Of a DNA stretch of 63,617 nt, positions 51,413 through 58,865 are shown in pieces (the first letter of the stretch is position 1; every line of letters begins with the position of its first letter). Source of the stretch: JAHIZC01 sp043813305. Its GTDB lineage: Bacteria; Omnitrophota; Gorgyraeia; Gygaellales; Profunditerraquicolaceae. The stretch spans positions 1 through 63,617 of the forward strand of contig JBDRLC010000059.1 in assembly GCA_043813305.1 (NCBI GenBank), read 5' to 3'. Under the pieces are notes generated by a model that was given only the letters and a program-made list of their open reading frames with translations, was not told the origin of the DNA and made no database searches. A program made the position numbers and the translations under genes.

Positions 51413-51524
51413 GTAAAGGCAAACTAGTAGTAATGCTAGGGCGTCCCTAACGGGATCCCGCTGAGGTTGAATCTGAAGCGGGGCAAAGCCAAGAACCCGA
51501 AAAATCGGGTAGTCTGGCTGCCAA
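51413..51524 (+). promoter_or_regulatory. c-di-GMP-I (GEMM) riboswitch candidate with a 40-nt insertion
   Basis: Conserved GEMM-I parts appear in order: GGCAAAC (51418-51424), a 6-bp stem with GTAA tetraloop (CTAGTA GTAA TGCTAG), GGGCG (to 51443), CAAAGCC (51484-51490), a stem CCA...ACCCG/CGGGT...TGG with a purine-rich internal loop, and GGCTGCC (51516-51522), which pairs with the first GGCA. Between GGGCG and CAAAGCC there are 40 extra nt (51444-51483) containing CCCTAACGGGATCCCG and a CCCGCT/AGCGGG hairpin. The canonical A of GGGACGCAAAGCC is not seen at the junction. The G expected to contact the ligand is kept. A terminator follows directly. Confidence 0.65.
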
Positions 51525-51533
51525 AAGGAAACG

Positions 51534-51568
51534 AACCCTAAAGACTTGCCTTTAGGGTTTTCTTTTTT
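51534..51568 (+). terminator. Intrinsic terminator after the riboswitch (T1)
   Basis: AACCCTAAAG (51534-51543) and CTTTAGGGTT (51550-51559) form a 10-bp stem with a 6-nt loop, followed by TTCTTTTTT. It lies 12 bp after the aptamer, as expected for an expression platform. Confidence 0.85.
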
Positions 51569-51644
51569 CCGGCTCGTATAATCGGAAAAAAGACCCTGAC
51601 TGAATCCGCCGAAGGCGGACGAATCGAAGGGTAGAATGGCGATT

Positions 51645-51677
51645 AAACCCTGGCAAAAGTTTGCCAGGGTTTTTTAA
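51645..51677 (+). terminator. Second intrinsic terminator in the leader (T2)
   Basis: AACCCTGGCAAA and TTTGCCAGGGTT form a strong hairpin followed by TTTTTTAATTTT, four bases before the AGGAGG site of the next gene. Between T1 and T2 (51569-51644) lies a GACCCT...AGGGT hairpin with an inner TCCGCCGAAGGCGGA palindrome; no gene is seen there. Confidence 0.8.
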
Positions 51678-51696
51678 TTTTAGGAGGCAAAAAAAA

Positions 51697-51933
51697 ATGA
51701 AAAACCTTGAAATTTGCGGAAAGAACCAACGCGTAGTAACCTTCCTTAATCGCAGGGAAGTCGACTTCCTGGATAAATTAGGCAAAGATGCCCTATTCTC
51801 AACCGGAATGAAATTATCCCGTGCTAAGCTGATCGCCTGGTTAGTTGATTTTATGAAAGAGTTAAATATCAACGGAAGGGGAATCAAGTCACTGAAGGAC
51901 TTAGAAGACAGAATTAAGAAGGAAATTGCTTAA
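51697..51933 (+). CDS. Small ribbon-helix-helix-like protein behind the riboswitch
   Basis: A 78-residue protein. A short strand (QRVVTFL), a helix (NRREVDFLDKLGKDALF), a turn (STGMKLSR) and a second helix (AKLIAWLVDFMKELN) fit the ribbon-helix-helix pattern of small DNA-binding regulators, followed by a basic C-terminal helix. No family is certain. AGGAGG lies 9 bp before the ATG, so translation should be strong once transcription passes both terminators. It is followed 17 bp later by an exported small protein in the same transcript. Confidence 0.7.
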   Translation: MKNLEICGKNQRVVTFLNRREVDFLDKLGKDALFSTGMKLSRAKLIAWLVDFMKELNINGRGIKSLKDLEDRIKKEIA

Positions 51934-51950
51934 AACACAAGGAGGTTGAG

Positions 51951-52271
51951 ATGAAAAAAACCGTTAACTTAATAAAGATTCTGATTATGGTGATTTCGTT
52001 ATTTTTTATCGCGGCTACGGGGCTTGCTCAGGATAACCTATCTATCGGGGTATCTTTTAGCATTCCGGCAGTTCCCGGTTTAAATGTTGGGCTGGATGAG
52101 GTCAAAGAAACAAATACTATCATTCAAGAAGTAGAATCCCTCGCTTCACTCTCCAGAGAGAAAAATCAAACAAATTCTTATTCGATGATTCAGCAGACAA
52201 CGAAAATCGAAACTAAAGATGGAGGCAAAGAAAAATCGGTCAAGGTTTTAGAGACTATCTACAGCCGCTAG
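51951..52271 (+). CDS. Small exported protein with a pilin-like N-terminus
   Basis: A 106-residue protein with a signal peptide (about 1-26, ending TGLAQ). The predicted mature start DNLSIGVSFSIPAVPGLNVG resembles that of the pilin-like protein at 56129 (SQSLGVSASVPAVAPEVDL). The rest is polar, Lys/Glu/Thr rich and without Cys. An AAGGAGG site precedes the ATG. It converges with the usher-like gene (10 bp between stops). I do not recognise a family; a minor fibre subunit, a cap or an assembly modulator are possible. Confidence 0.7.
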   Translation: MKKTVNLIKILIMVISLFFIAATGLAQDNLSIGVSFSIPAVPGLNVGLDEVKETNTIIQEVESLASLSREKNQTNSYSMIQQTTKIETKDGGKEKSVKVLETIYSR

Positions 52272-52281
52272 ACGGCAAAGC

Positions 52282-55104
52282 CTACTCTTTTTGCTCTAAT
52301 TTCTTTAAAGGTATGTCGTAAATATAAGTCACCCCTTCAAAAAGGGTGATTTCTTTTTTTATCGCTATCTGAGGAATATAATAAACCGGCAGGCTGCTTA
52401 AATCTAAAATGATCGTATGGTCACCGTATGGGATATTCCGGAAAGAATAACGTCCGGCGTCATCAGTGAGTACCTTACGACCGTCTTCCAAGGTTACCGC
52501 CGCATTTTTCAGTCCTGTATCTCCTTTATTATATTTAAGATTACCGTCTGCGTCTTCAAAGACTATGCCGCTTATCTCAGTACGCGAGATCATCCCAAAA
52601 TCCACATTAATCATCCGGCTATGCTCGATATTCACTCCTTGAGTAACCGGAACCGTAGGCACAAAGCCCGCGGGCAGGCTGGAGGTATCAAGATTAACAA
52701 AGGCCTTTCGACCCCTGACATTCTTAAATTTATAGTAACCGAATAAATCCGTTACTTGAGACTTATCCTTCCCCAGCCATATTCTTATCCCCTCTACAGG
52801 AGCCTCATCGCGCTGCCTTAAGCCGTCAGAATTAAGATCCTTAAAAACATACCCTTTTATACTGCCTACGGATTCATAGCTGATACCTGTATCCCATACA
52901 TAACGCATGCCGGCGTTAAAATCTACGTCAATACGTTTAGCAACACTAGGGCTATCTGCCCAAATATTACGCACACGGCAGGCGCCGTATATCTCTGCAT
53001 CCGGATTTGGCCTGTAGGATAACTGCGAGTATCCTTCGATATAATCTTGTCCTGAGAGAAAACTCAAACCCGAGGTAGTCTCCTCTTCATTGCGATAATT
53101 GATGCGGAAATTACCGTAGAACGGAGATTGCCCAAACCTGTTAGACCAGCTTAACCCGGTTTCCCAGGCTCTCGGTTTTGACCTCGCTGCCGCCTGCCTC
53201 TCGGTTAACCAATTATACTCGCCGTTCAGATAATAGTATACGTCTCCGATTAATTCGAACTGTATTCCTCCATATAAACGTTCATTTATATAATCAGAAC
53301 CGGGAGCAGAAAAATTCTTATTCTCCTGATGATAATAATTTAAGTAACTGTAAATGTCCTTAAAGAAATTGAGCTTCTTACTTACCGAAAGGCCCGGACT
53401 CTGATAACGTATCTGGGAAATCCTTCCTAACTGATTCTGAAATGTATAAGTAAAACCCAAAGAAGTATCCGGATCGAGGCGGTAATTAGCGCTCCAGTCG
53501 AAATCTTCATTCCAGCGGTCATTATTATCCAAAGCAGGATTTAACCTATCCAAATACAGATCTAATCTACTGGTAATATACAGTTGCTCAGTGGGTTTAT
53601 AGTTAAGATTAAAGAGCGCTCCCAATTCTCCCTGGCGCCAGGTACCCTCTGTGATTGTAAAGTAGTTCTTGTCGATGTTGCGTAATTCCGCAGATAGGTT
53701 CAATTTCGGCTTGGTGTAGCGGGTATTAAAGAGGTGAGCAAAGCTTTCAGAATCATGCGCTATCTCATAGCCTAAATGCCAATTATCTATGTGCCAATTA
53801 CTGACTAAATCATAACTATATCTATTTAAATGAAGTTCCCTGTCTCTTCCGTGGCCATGCACAACGGTAAAGCGATAATTCTGTTTTTCGGTAGGTGAAT
53901 AACTTAAGTTTACTCCCTCTAAGAAAGCATGCCTGGTCTGCAGTAAATCCGGGGAAAGATCGCCAAACCTACCTCCACCTTCTCTCCCCCAGAAAGTAAT
54001 ATAATTAAATTTATTATTAAAAGCAGGGGATTCAAACATCACACCTCTTAAGCCTAATCTGGACATAGCCAAATTACTGACATTAGGAGAAAAATCAACT
54101 GCTCGCATGTCAAAACCCTTAAAGGGACCCCATCTGCCATCAAGCAAACTAATCGTTAAATAAGTCAGGTTAGCATCAGAAGAGGCATCAGAGCTACGGA
54201 TAGAAGCCTGGGAATTGAAATGACCGTATGGAGTCGGCCCGCTCAAGCCTATGCCATGCACCCAGGAATAATTAGTACGCTCAAGATTATCGAGCCTTCT
54301 ACCCGACTCATAGGAAGACCAACTCAAACTATAACGCAATTTAAAATTACGCTTCTTCTCTAACTCGCGGCGCAGGATCTCCTCATAGGTAGGAGACTCC
54401 GGCTTAGGATATACGCCTAAAAACTCCATGGTCCTTCGTCCGCTATCATCCCAGACGTGTAAATAGGTATAACCGATACCCTTTCCAGTGAGCAGTAACT
54501 CATCAGGACTATTTCTTTGCACGGTGAGAACTTCCGGCTGGGTCAGTAAAAATCTTCTGATATTATTTGTGCGGATTAAAATCGAGCTTCCCTGTGCAAT
54601 TTCTATCGGTTGAGTAATCTTAACGAAAGAATCATCCAGATACATTACCTCCGGCAGTATTTTCCTACCGGGAACAACCTCCTTTAGACTCACCGGTAGT
54701 GCCGCATTGACGGCCTGAGGATAAATAGCCCGCCTATACTCTATCATCTCCTGCTGAAGCTCTAAAAGATCCAAGATCTCCTGCATCGCACCTGCGCTTG
54801 TTTCTGAGGAGGGAGTAAAATCCACAGGTAAGAATCTTTCTTCGATTGGCGGTTCGGGACTCGGTAATTCCGGAGGAACCACAACTTCTTCTACCATCCG
54901 AATATACCTTAAGACAGGTTTATAACCCGGTTTGACTAATAATGCCTTATTAAATTCATGCAAAGCGTCATCATACATACCTTGGTTGTAATACTTCATA
55001 CCTATCTCACAAAGATACTCTACTGCCCCGGCATAAGCATAACCGGGCATAATCAGAGAATTCAAGAAGCAAACTGTAAGTATAATTGTAAGTGTCTTTT
55101 TCAT
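52282..55104 (-). CDS. Usher-like outer-membrane barrel with TPR, secretin-N0-like and two Ig-like domains
   Basis: About 940 residues from the ATG at 55104. Order: signal peptide (1-26), a TPR-like pair (YLCEIGMKYYNQGMYDDALH...), linker, a secretin N0/CpaC-like domain (ITQPIEIAQGSSILIRTNNI, near 165-235), a long predicted beta-barrel (about 250-770), then two SdrD-B/CNA-B-like Ig domains with FKDLNSDGLRQRDEAPVEGI and FEDADGNLKYNKGDTGL motifs. A barrel followed by two C-terminal Ig domains is the layout of chaperone-usher ushers. It is the last gene of the operon with subunit, pilin and chaperone. It has no ribosome binding site and follows an attenuator. Usher function is inferred. Confidence 0.65.
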   Translation of the reverse strand: MKKTLTIILTVCFLNSLIMPGYAYAGAVEYLCEIGMKYYNQGMYDDALHEFNKALLVKPGYKPVLRYIRMVEEVVVPPELPSPEPPIEERFLPVDFTPSSETSAGAMQEILDLLELQQEMIEYRRAIYPQAVNAALPVSLKEVVPGRKILPEVMYLDDSFVKITQPIEIAQGSSILIRTNNIRRFLLTQPEVLTVQRNSPDELLLTGKGIGYTYLHVWDDSGRRTMEFLGVYPKPESPTYEEILRRELEKKRNFKLRYSLSWSSYESGRRLDNLERTNYSWVHGIGLSGPTPYGHFNSQASIRSSDASSDANLTYLTISLLDGRWGPFKGFDMRAVDFSPNVSNLAMSRLGLRGVMFESPAFNNKFNYITFWGREGGGRFGDLSPDLLQTRHAFLEGVNLSYSPTEKQNYRFTVVHGHGRDRELHLNRYSYDLVSNWHIDNWHLGYEIAHDSESFAHLFNTRYTKPKLNLSAELRNIDKNYFTITEGTWRQGELGALFNLNYKPTEQLYITSRLDLYLDRLNPALDNNDRWNEDFDWSANYRLDPDTSLGFTYTFQNQLGRISQIRYQSPGLSVSKKLNFFKDIYSYLNYYHQENKNFSAPGSDYINERLYGGIQFELIGDVYYYLNGEYNWLTERQAAARSKPRAWETGLSWSNRFGQSPFYGNFRINYRNEEETTSGLSFLSGQDYIEGYSQLSYRPNPDAEIYGACRVRNIWADSPSVAKRIDVDFNAGMRYVWDTGISYESVGSIKGYVFKDLNSDGLRQRDEAPVEGIRIWLGKDKSQVTDLFGYYKFKNVRGRKAFVNLDTSSLPAGFVPTVPVTQGVNIEHSRMINVDFGMISRTEISGIVFEDADGNLKYNKGDTGLKNAAVTLEDGRKVLTDDAGRYSFRNIPYGDHTIILDLSSLPVYYIPQIAIKKEITLFEGVTYIYDIPLKKLEQKE

Positions 55105-55111
55105 CTTAAAG

Positions 55112-55137
55112 AAAAAAGGATTTTTGAGAAATCCTTT
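55112..55137 (-). terminator. Attenuator-type terminator before the usher-like gene
   Basis: On the minus strand AAAGGATTT pairs with AAATCCTTT (55115-55137) across a 5-nt loop, followed by a T tract ending seven bases before the ATG at 55104. It should lower expression of the last gene. Confidence 0.7.
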
Positions 55138-55157
55138 CTTTGTCAGCAACCGACATT

Positions 55158-56030
55158 TTATTTTAAATCACCAACCTTAACAACCTCTCCTTTGCGTCCT
55201 ATTTCTAACTCCGCCTCTTTAACTATTACCGGCCCCTTTCCCATATTCGTTTCCGCCAAGGCTCGACCAATATCAATCGTCAGAATCAGATCATATTTAC
55301 CTCTTTCCAAAGGAAGACTCCAGCTGCCAATAAATTTTGCCTCTTCTCCCGGAAATGTATAGACGTTATTGAATTCTCCGCGAGCAAAAACCATGCCCTC
55401 TTTATCAATTATATCAAAACTACCTCCTGCCGTTAAATCAACGTTACCGGTGTTCTGAAAATCTAAGCTCACAATTAAATCATTATCATTTGATTCTCTT
55501 TCGATTACGGGGTTTAATAATTCTGCCTTCCTCTCGATCGTTCCTTCCGGCTCGATATAGATCAAGCTGCCGACTCTCACAGCTACACCGAAGCCTGATC
55601 CTTCTACCGGGGAATCTCCCGGAGCTTTGGTATGCTCTAAGAACAAAATTGCATAGCGTCCGCCCTGCGCATTCTGGGGAACTCTTACCGTATAATTTAT
55701 TACCTGCCTACCAAAAGGCGGTAAGGTGAATTCCGCCGGAACGAAATTAATCCAATCAGCACAAGATAAATTAGTCGTGCCCGCCGGTTTAAAATCCTTG
55801 GAGCCGTCTGCAGAAGGTAAATAATACCAATCTTCTAAATAGGCCCTAATATATTTTGATTGTTCCGTAGGATTATCTATAGTAATTGAGCCTGCTTTAG
55901 TTGAACCGGGGGCAATACTTAGCCTTATCTTTGCCTGATCGACGCGAATAATATTTATTGCCTCTGAAGTTCCAAAGGATAATATAATAAAAGCCAAGAT
56001 AAACCCAATAAACAATAAGTTTTTTTTCAT
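55158..56030 (-). CDS. Periplasmic fibre chaperone-like protein
   Basis: A 290-residue exported protein: signal peptide (about 1-24), then an Ig-like N-terminal domain whose RLSIAPGSTKAGSITIDNPT and WINFVPAEFTLPPFGRQVIN segments look like pilus chaperones of the PapD type or DUF916-like domains, including the pattern of a G1-strand region (VNYTVRVPQ). The C-terminal ~90 residues form a second beta domain (LIVSLDFQNTGNVDLTAGG). There is no C-terminal membrane helix, unlike DUF916 proteins of Gram-positives. Its place between pilin and usher-like genes supports a chaperone role. The ATG has no ribosome binding site. Confidence 0.65.
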   Translation of the reverse strand: MKKNLLFIGFILAFIILSFGTSEAINIIRVDQAKIRLSIAPGSTKAGSITIDNPTEQSKYIRAYLEDWYYLPSADGSKDFKPAGTTNLSCADWINFVPAEFTLPPFGRQVINYTVRVPQNAQGGRYAILFLEHTKAPGDSPVEGSGFGVAVRVGSLIYIEPEGTIERKAELLNPVIERESNDNDLIVSLDFQNTGNVDLTAGGSFDIIDKEGMVFARGEFNNVYTFPGEEAKFIGSWSLPLERGKYDLILTIDIGRALAETNMGKGPVIVKEAELEIGRKGEVVKVGDLK

Positions 56031-56037
56031 ATTTATT

Positions 56038-56067
56038 ATAATACCATAGTAAAAACCGCCCTTTCAA
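56038..56067 (-). promoter_or_regulatory. Possible internal promoter of the chaperone gene
   Basis: TTGAAA (56062-56067), an 18-bp spacer and TATTAT (56038-56043) on the minus strand. The ATG starts seven bases after the -10 box, which would give a leaderless mRNA. It overlaps one arm of the hairpin at 56049-56095, so it is tentative. Confidence 0.35.
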
Positions 56068-56095
56068 AAGACCAATTCGAAAAAGCGATTTTTAC
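56049..56095 (-). terminator. Hairpin/terminator after the pilin-like gene
   Basis: On the minus strand GTAAAAATCGCTTTTTC (56079-56095) pairs fully with GAAAGGGCGGTTTTTAC (56049-56065) using a few G-U pairs, around a 13-nt loop. The U-rich 3' arm may act as a partial terminator or protect the upstream pilin mRNA. The G-U pairs form only on this strand. Confidence 0.65.
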
Positions 56096-56128
56096 TATTT
56101 GATTAAACTGTTTACGAAACAATCTTTA

Positions 56129-56875
56129 TTATATCGCTACAATAGTTATTGTGACATTACCCACAAATGAACCGGGTGTGATCTCTACAGGAATACCTGT
56201 CCAACCAGTATAGGGAATACTTCCATCCAGTTCGTAACCAGGAATCGAATAATAAGCCTGGACGATCCTGGCTGTTGAGGGTGACGTTTCACTGGTATAG
56301 ATCTGTCTGTAGGTACCGCTGATCGCATTACCATCAGGACCTAATGCTGAACCTGGCGGCTGTGTTCCCTGCGGATCTCCGACACTCCACTCGTCACCAG
56401 ACGAATAAGCAGGAGTCAATCTAAAGTAGTTATTGGTGTTAGGTATTGAACCGATACCTGTACAGGTACTGCGAATCTCGTATCTTGCTCCAAAACCCTG
56501 AGCATAGAGAATCACTGCATAAAGAATCGGACTATACCAAACCTTTGCATCCTTTGTTTCCCCATCTGCCGGATCTACATAGGTATGGCCGAGTTGTCCA
56601 AAATCTAAACTCATAGAAGTAGTCACTTCCGTGGAATTCGTCCAAGGATTCTCATCAGGATCACCATCAAGGATCTCCAGTATAGTCAGATCAACCTCAG
56701 GAGCAACAGCAGGTACTGAAGCGCTTACTCCCAATGACTGACTGGGACCAGGAGCAGCAAACGACGGCGATATCACACCAGTAATCACAAAAGCAAAAGC
56801 AACTAAAGAAGAAAATATCTTACGCATTTTTATTTCACCTCCTTTTAATTTATTTTTAAATTTTAGCTTAAACAT
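56129..56875 (-). CDS. Pilin-like exported fibre subunit
   Basis: A 248-residue protein if started at the ATG at 56875, or 232 at 56827 (MRKIFSSLVAFAFV). The signal peptide ends near SFAAP, and the mature part starts SQSLGVSASVPAVAPEVDL, an exposed beta-strand-like segment, followed by a beta-rich domain with one Cys and a C-terminal strand (GNVTITIVAI). This fits a donor-strand-exchange subunit, though no named family is recognised. Both ATGs have strong ribosome binding sites, AAGGAGGTG and AAAGGAGGTG, 48 nt apart. The gene lies between the three-module subunit and a hairpin, as expected for the major subunit. Confidence 0.65.
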   Translation of the reverse strand: MFKLKFKNKLKGGEIKMRKIFSSLVAFAFVITGVISPSFAAPGPSQSLGVSASVPAVAPEVDLTILEILDGDPDENPWTNSTEVTTSMSLDFGQLGHTYVDPADGETKDAKVWYSPILYAVILYAQGFGARYEIRSTCTGIGSIPNTNNYFRLTPAYSSGDEWSVGDPQGTQPPGSALGPDGNAISGTYRQIYTSETSPSTARIVQAYYSIPGYELDGSIPYTGWTGIPVEITPGSFVGNVTITIVAI

Positions 56876-56898
56876 TTTTACACACCTCCTTAAGCAAA

Positions 56899-58293
56899 CT
56901 ATAATTCCGATAGAGAATAGGTGATTCTAGTTGAATAATCGCCCGCTTTTATATTCATCGGGCTAGTTAATTCATAGACCACTCTGAATTTATCAGGAGA
57001 CCCTTTGCTATCCGAGACCAATAAAGCCCTATCACCTTTTTTAACCTCCTCTTTGGCAACGGCCTTTAATTTACCTTTTGTATCTATACTGAAGGTCTGA
57101 AGCTTAAAATATTCGGAAGGTATCTCATTCCCCTCTTTATCAGTCAGATTTGAATATACATTCTGGCTTACCTGGTATCTTCTTCCTGTATTTGAGTCGA
57201 CCTCGATGAGTACCTCATTGACTCTTGGAGGTTCCTTAGGATGAAGATTAGGAAAATCCAGGGTTCCTTTTTGATCCTCCGGAGTAATCATAATGTCAAA
57301 AATCCGTTCTATCTCTACCTCTAAATCTAAAGTCCCCATGACCCTCTGTCCTAATCCTACCTTATCCAGCATGTACTGGATACGAGAAGAGTAATTTCCT
57401 GCCTTCTGTTCCGCGGAATCTGCCAGACTGTATATAATCAGAAGGTTATTATCAAATCCTCCACTGGGAGTTGAGGTATAAACAGCCTGCTGACGGGTAG
57501 ACAAAGCCAAGGGTTGATTTACTCCCATACCTTTTGAGATACCGCTTACCATAAAATTTATTGCATCGGGATCAAGCTGATTGCCTTCCTTTGACTCAAG
57601 TGGCCTGGTTAAGAGCTGTGTTAAACTGAACAATTTGTAAAAATTACCATCAATCTTTACCGAAACACCGGCAGAATTTTTCTCCTGGGTGCGCGTACTA
57701 AGCACAACTGTCCTCAAGCTATCAACAGGGACTATTTCGATAGCCTGCCTTGATTGATCTTCCCGGATATTCAGATAAACATCTAGAATCTCTGTTTTAG
57801 GCTGCCGGGATGACCCTATGGGCCTTAAGGTAAAAGCGATTTTTCCGTAATAATACCCAGGTGATATCTCTTCGCTGTTAATAATGCCGTAGATCAATGT
57901 AAAACTATCGGCAGAACCGGTAGAATTAGAAACATACAATATCTCATCAAACCTTACCGGAGAGTCATTTGAGGGTATGCGCAAATTGCCGAATCTATTC
58001 GTTGCACTTAAGCCCCGGACTACAAAATTATCCCTGATTACCTCTCCGGGGTTATCCCGATTCTCCAAGGGAGTGATCAGACTGTGGACCACTTCATACT
58101 GAGTATTAACATCAGTGTTTACCGAAATCGTCAGGCCTTTATGATGGTCGTCAGGAGTCAATTCTAATTTGTACCCTCCTTCGGTAAGCCTCAGGGATAG
58201 ATCGAATATATCAGCACTGGCCATATACGCAGGAAAACATAAAAATACTCCAAAAAAACCAAAAATAGAAAATATTTTAATTACATCCTTCAT
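56899..58293 (-). CDS. Exported multi-module fibre subunit or adhesin
   Basis: About 464 residues from the ATG at 58293 (GGAG site; earlier ATGs overlap the promoter). A signal peptide (about 1-25) precedes three similar beta-rich modules, each ending in a matching strand: GYYYGKIAFTLRP, GNYSSRIQYMLDK and GDYSTRITYSLSEL. Each end has the pattern G-x-Y-x-x-x-I-x-Y, like C-terminal strands of spore-coat-U-type or other fimbrial subunits. Three fused subunits suggest a tip or base protein. It is the first gene of the operon, 23 bp before the pilin-like gene. Confidence 0.65.
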   Translation of the reverse strand: MKDVIKIFSIFGFFGVFLCFPAYMASADIFDLSLRLTEGGYKLELTPDDHHKGLTISVNTDVNTQYEVVHSLITPLENRDNPGEVIRDNFVVRGLSATNRFGNLRIPSNDSPVRFDEILYVSNSTGSADSFTLIYGIINSEEISPGYYYGKIAFTLRPIGSSRQPKTEILDVYLNIREDQSRQAIEIVPVDSLRTVVLSTRTQEKNSAGVSVKIDGNFYKLFSLTQLLTRPLESKEGNQLDPDAINFMVSGISKGMGVNQPLALSTRQQAVYTSTPSGGFDNNLLIIYSLADSAEQKAGNYSSRIQYMLDKVGLGQRVMGTLDLEVEIERIFDIMITPEDQKGTLDFPNLHPKEPPRVNEVLIEVDSNTGRRYQVSQNVYSNLTDKEGNEIPSEYFKLQTFSIDTKGKLKAVAKEEVKKGDRALLVSDSKGSPDKFRVVYELTSPMNIKAGDYSTRITYSLSEL

Positions 58294-58309
58294 AATTTCT
58301 CCAAGCTTC

Positions 58310-58338
58310 ATTATAATACCCCGCGTAAAAGTTGTCAA
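58310..58338 (-). promoter_or_regulatory. Consensus promoter of the fibre operon
   Basis: TTGACA (58333-58338), a 17-bp spacer and TATAAT (58310-58315), a full sigma-70 consensus match on the minus strand. Predicted start near 58303, ten bases before the ATG at 58293. Confidence 0.85.
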
Positions 58339-58340
58339 TA

Positions 58341-58436
58341 AACAAAAAGCCGGATTGACCCCTATCAATCCGGCTAAATCACGTGGCAATTTCCCCTTCC
58401 TCCAAAAGGGAAATGCCGGAATTAAATCTTAAAATT
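58341..58436 (-). ncRNA. Short RNA or attenuator leader upstream of the fibre operon
   Basis: From the promoter at 58444-58472 a transcript of about 96 nt would end at a strong terminator: AGCCGGATTGA pairs with TCAATCCGGCT (58348-58375) and is followed by TTTTTGTTT. Upstream is a second hairpin, GGCATTTCCC with GGGGAAATTGCC. The first segment AATTCCGGC (58415-58423) can instead pair with GCCGGATT of the terminator arm, which would be an antiterminator. It matches no riboswitch class I know. It could also be a free small RNA. Confidence 0.6.
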
Positions 58437-58443
58437 CACTTTA

Positions 58444-58472
58444 AGTATACTATATTTTCATTCGTTTGTCAA
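58444..58472 (-). promoter_or_regulatory. Promoter of the leader RNA
   Basis: TTGACA (58467-58472), a 17-bp spacer and TATACT (58444-58449) on the minus strand; start near 58436. Confidence 0.8.
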
Positions 58473-58513
58473 GCATAAAACTCCTTGTTAATAAACAGGT
58501 TACATAAATTGCC

Positions 58514-58849
58514 TTACGGATTACATATATCATTCCCAGTTGCTACTAAATTAATTTTTAAAGAGTGCATGTAGAGTATCAAAAATAACCTTTGATTCAA
58601 AACTGCGTACATACTCCCCTTCATTCTGCAGAAGAATTTCTCCTTCTGGTCCTTCGACCTTTTTTCTTTCAACACGTACAAGTAAGGCTGAGGCTTATCG
58701 ATATTATTATTTTTCACCTCTTTCACCATATATACGAAATGTCGACGGATAATACTGCGCATGCCATCCCGATCAATAATTTCTGAGCTTGCGATTTTCC
58801 GTTTTGTCCTATCGCTTGAGGTATGATTTTTAAAGAATAGATCCCTCAT
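58514..58849 (-). CDS. Small basic protein of unknown function
   Basis: A 111-residue protein rich in Lys and Arg, with no signal peptide or membrane helix. The stretch IIRRHFVYMVKEVKNNN and KFFCRMKGSMYAVLNQRLFLI could form a small beta-rich fold. The ATG has a GGGAG site. Codon usage and the ribosome binding site suggest a real gene, but I know no homologue. It lies between the plsY operon and the leader RNA of the fibre operon. Confidence 0.6.
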   Translation of the reverse strand: MRDLFFKNHTSSDRTKRKIASSEIIDRDGMRSIIRRHFVYMVKEVKNNNIDKPQPYLYVLKEKRSKDQKEKFFCRMKGSMYAVLNQRLFLILYMHSLKINLVATGNDICNP

Positions 58850-58865
58850 TTTATCTCCCGTCTAT

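Noticed and set aside
51552..51887. Minus-strand frame of 111 codons opposite the small regulator
   Set aside because: It runs through two terminators and the regulator gene on the other strand and shows no protein features.
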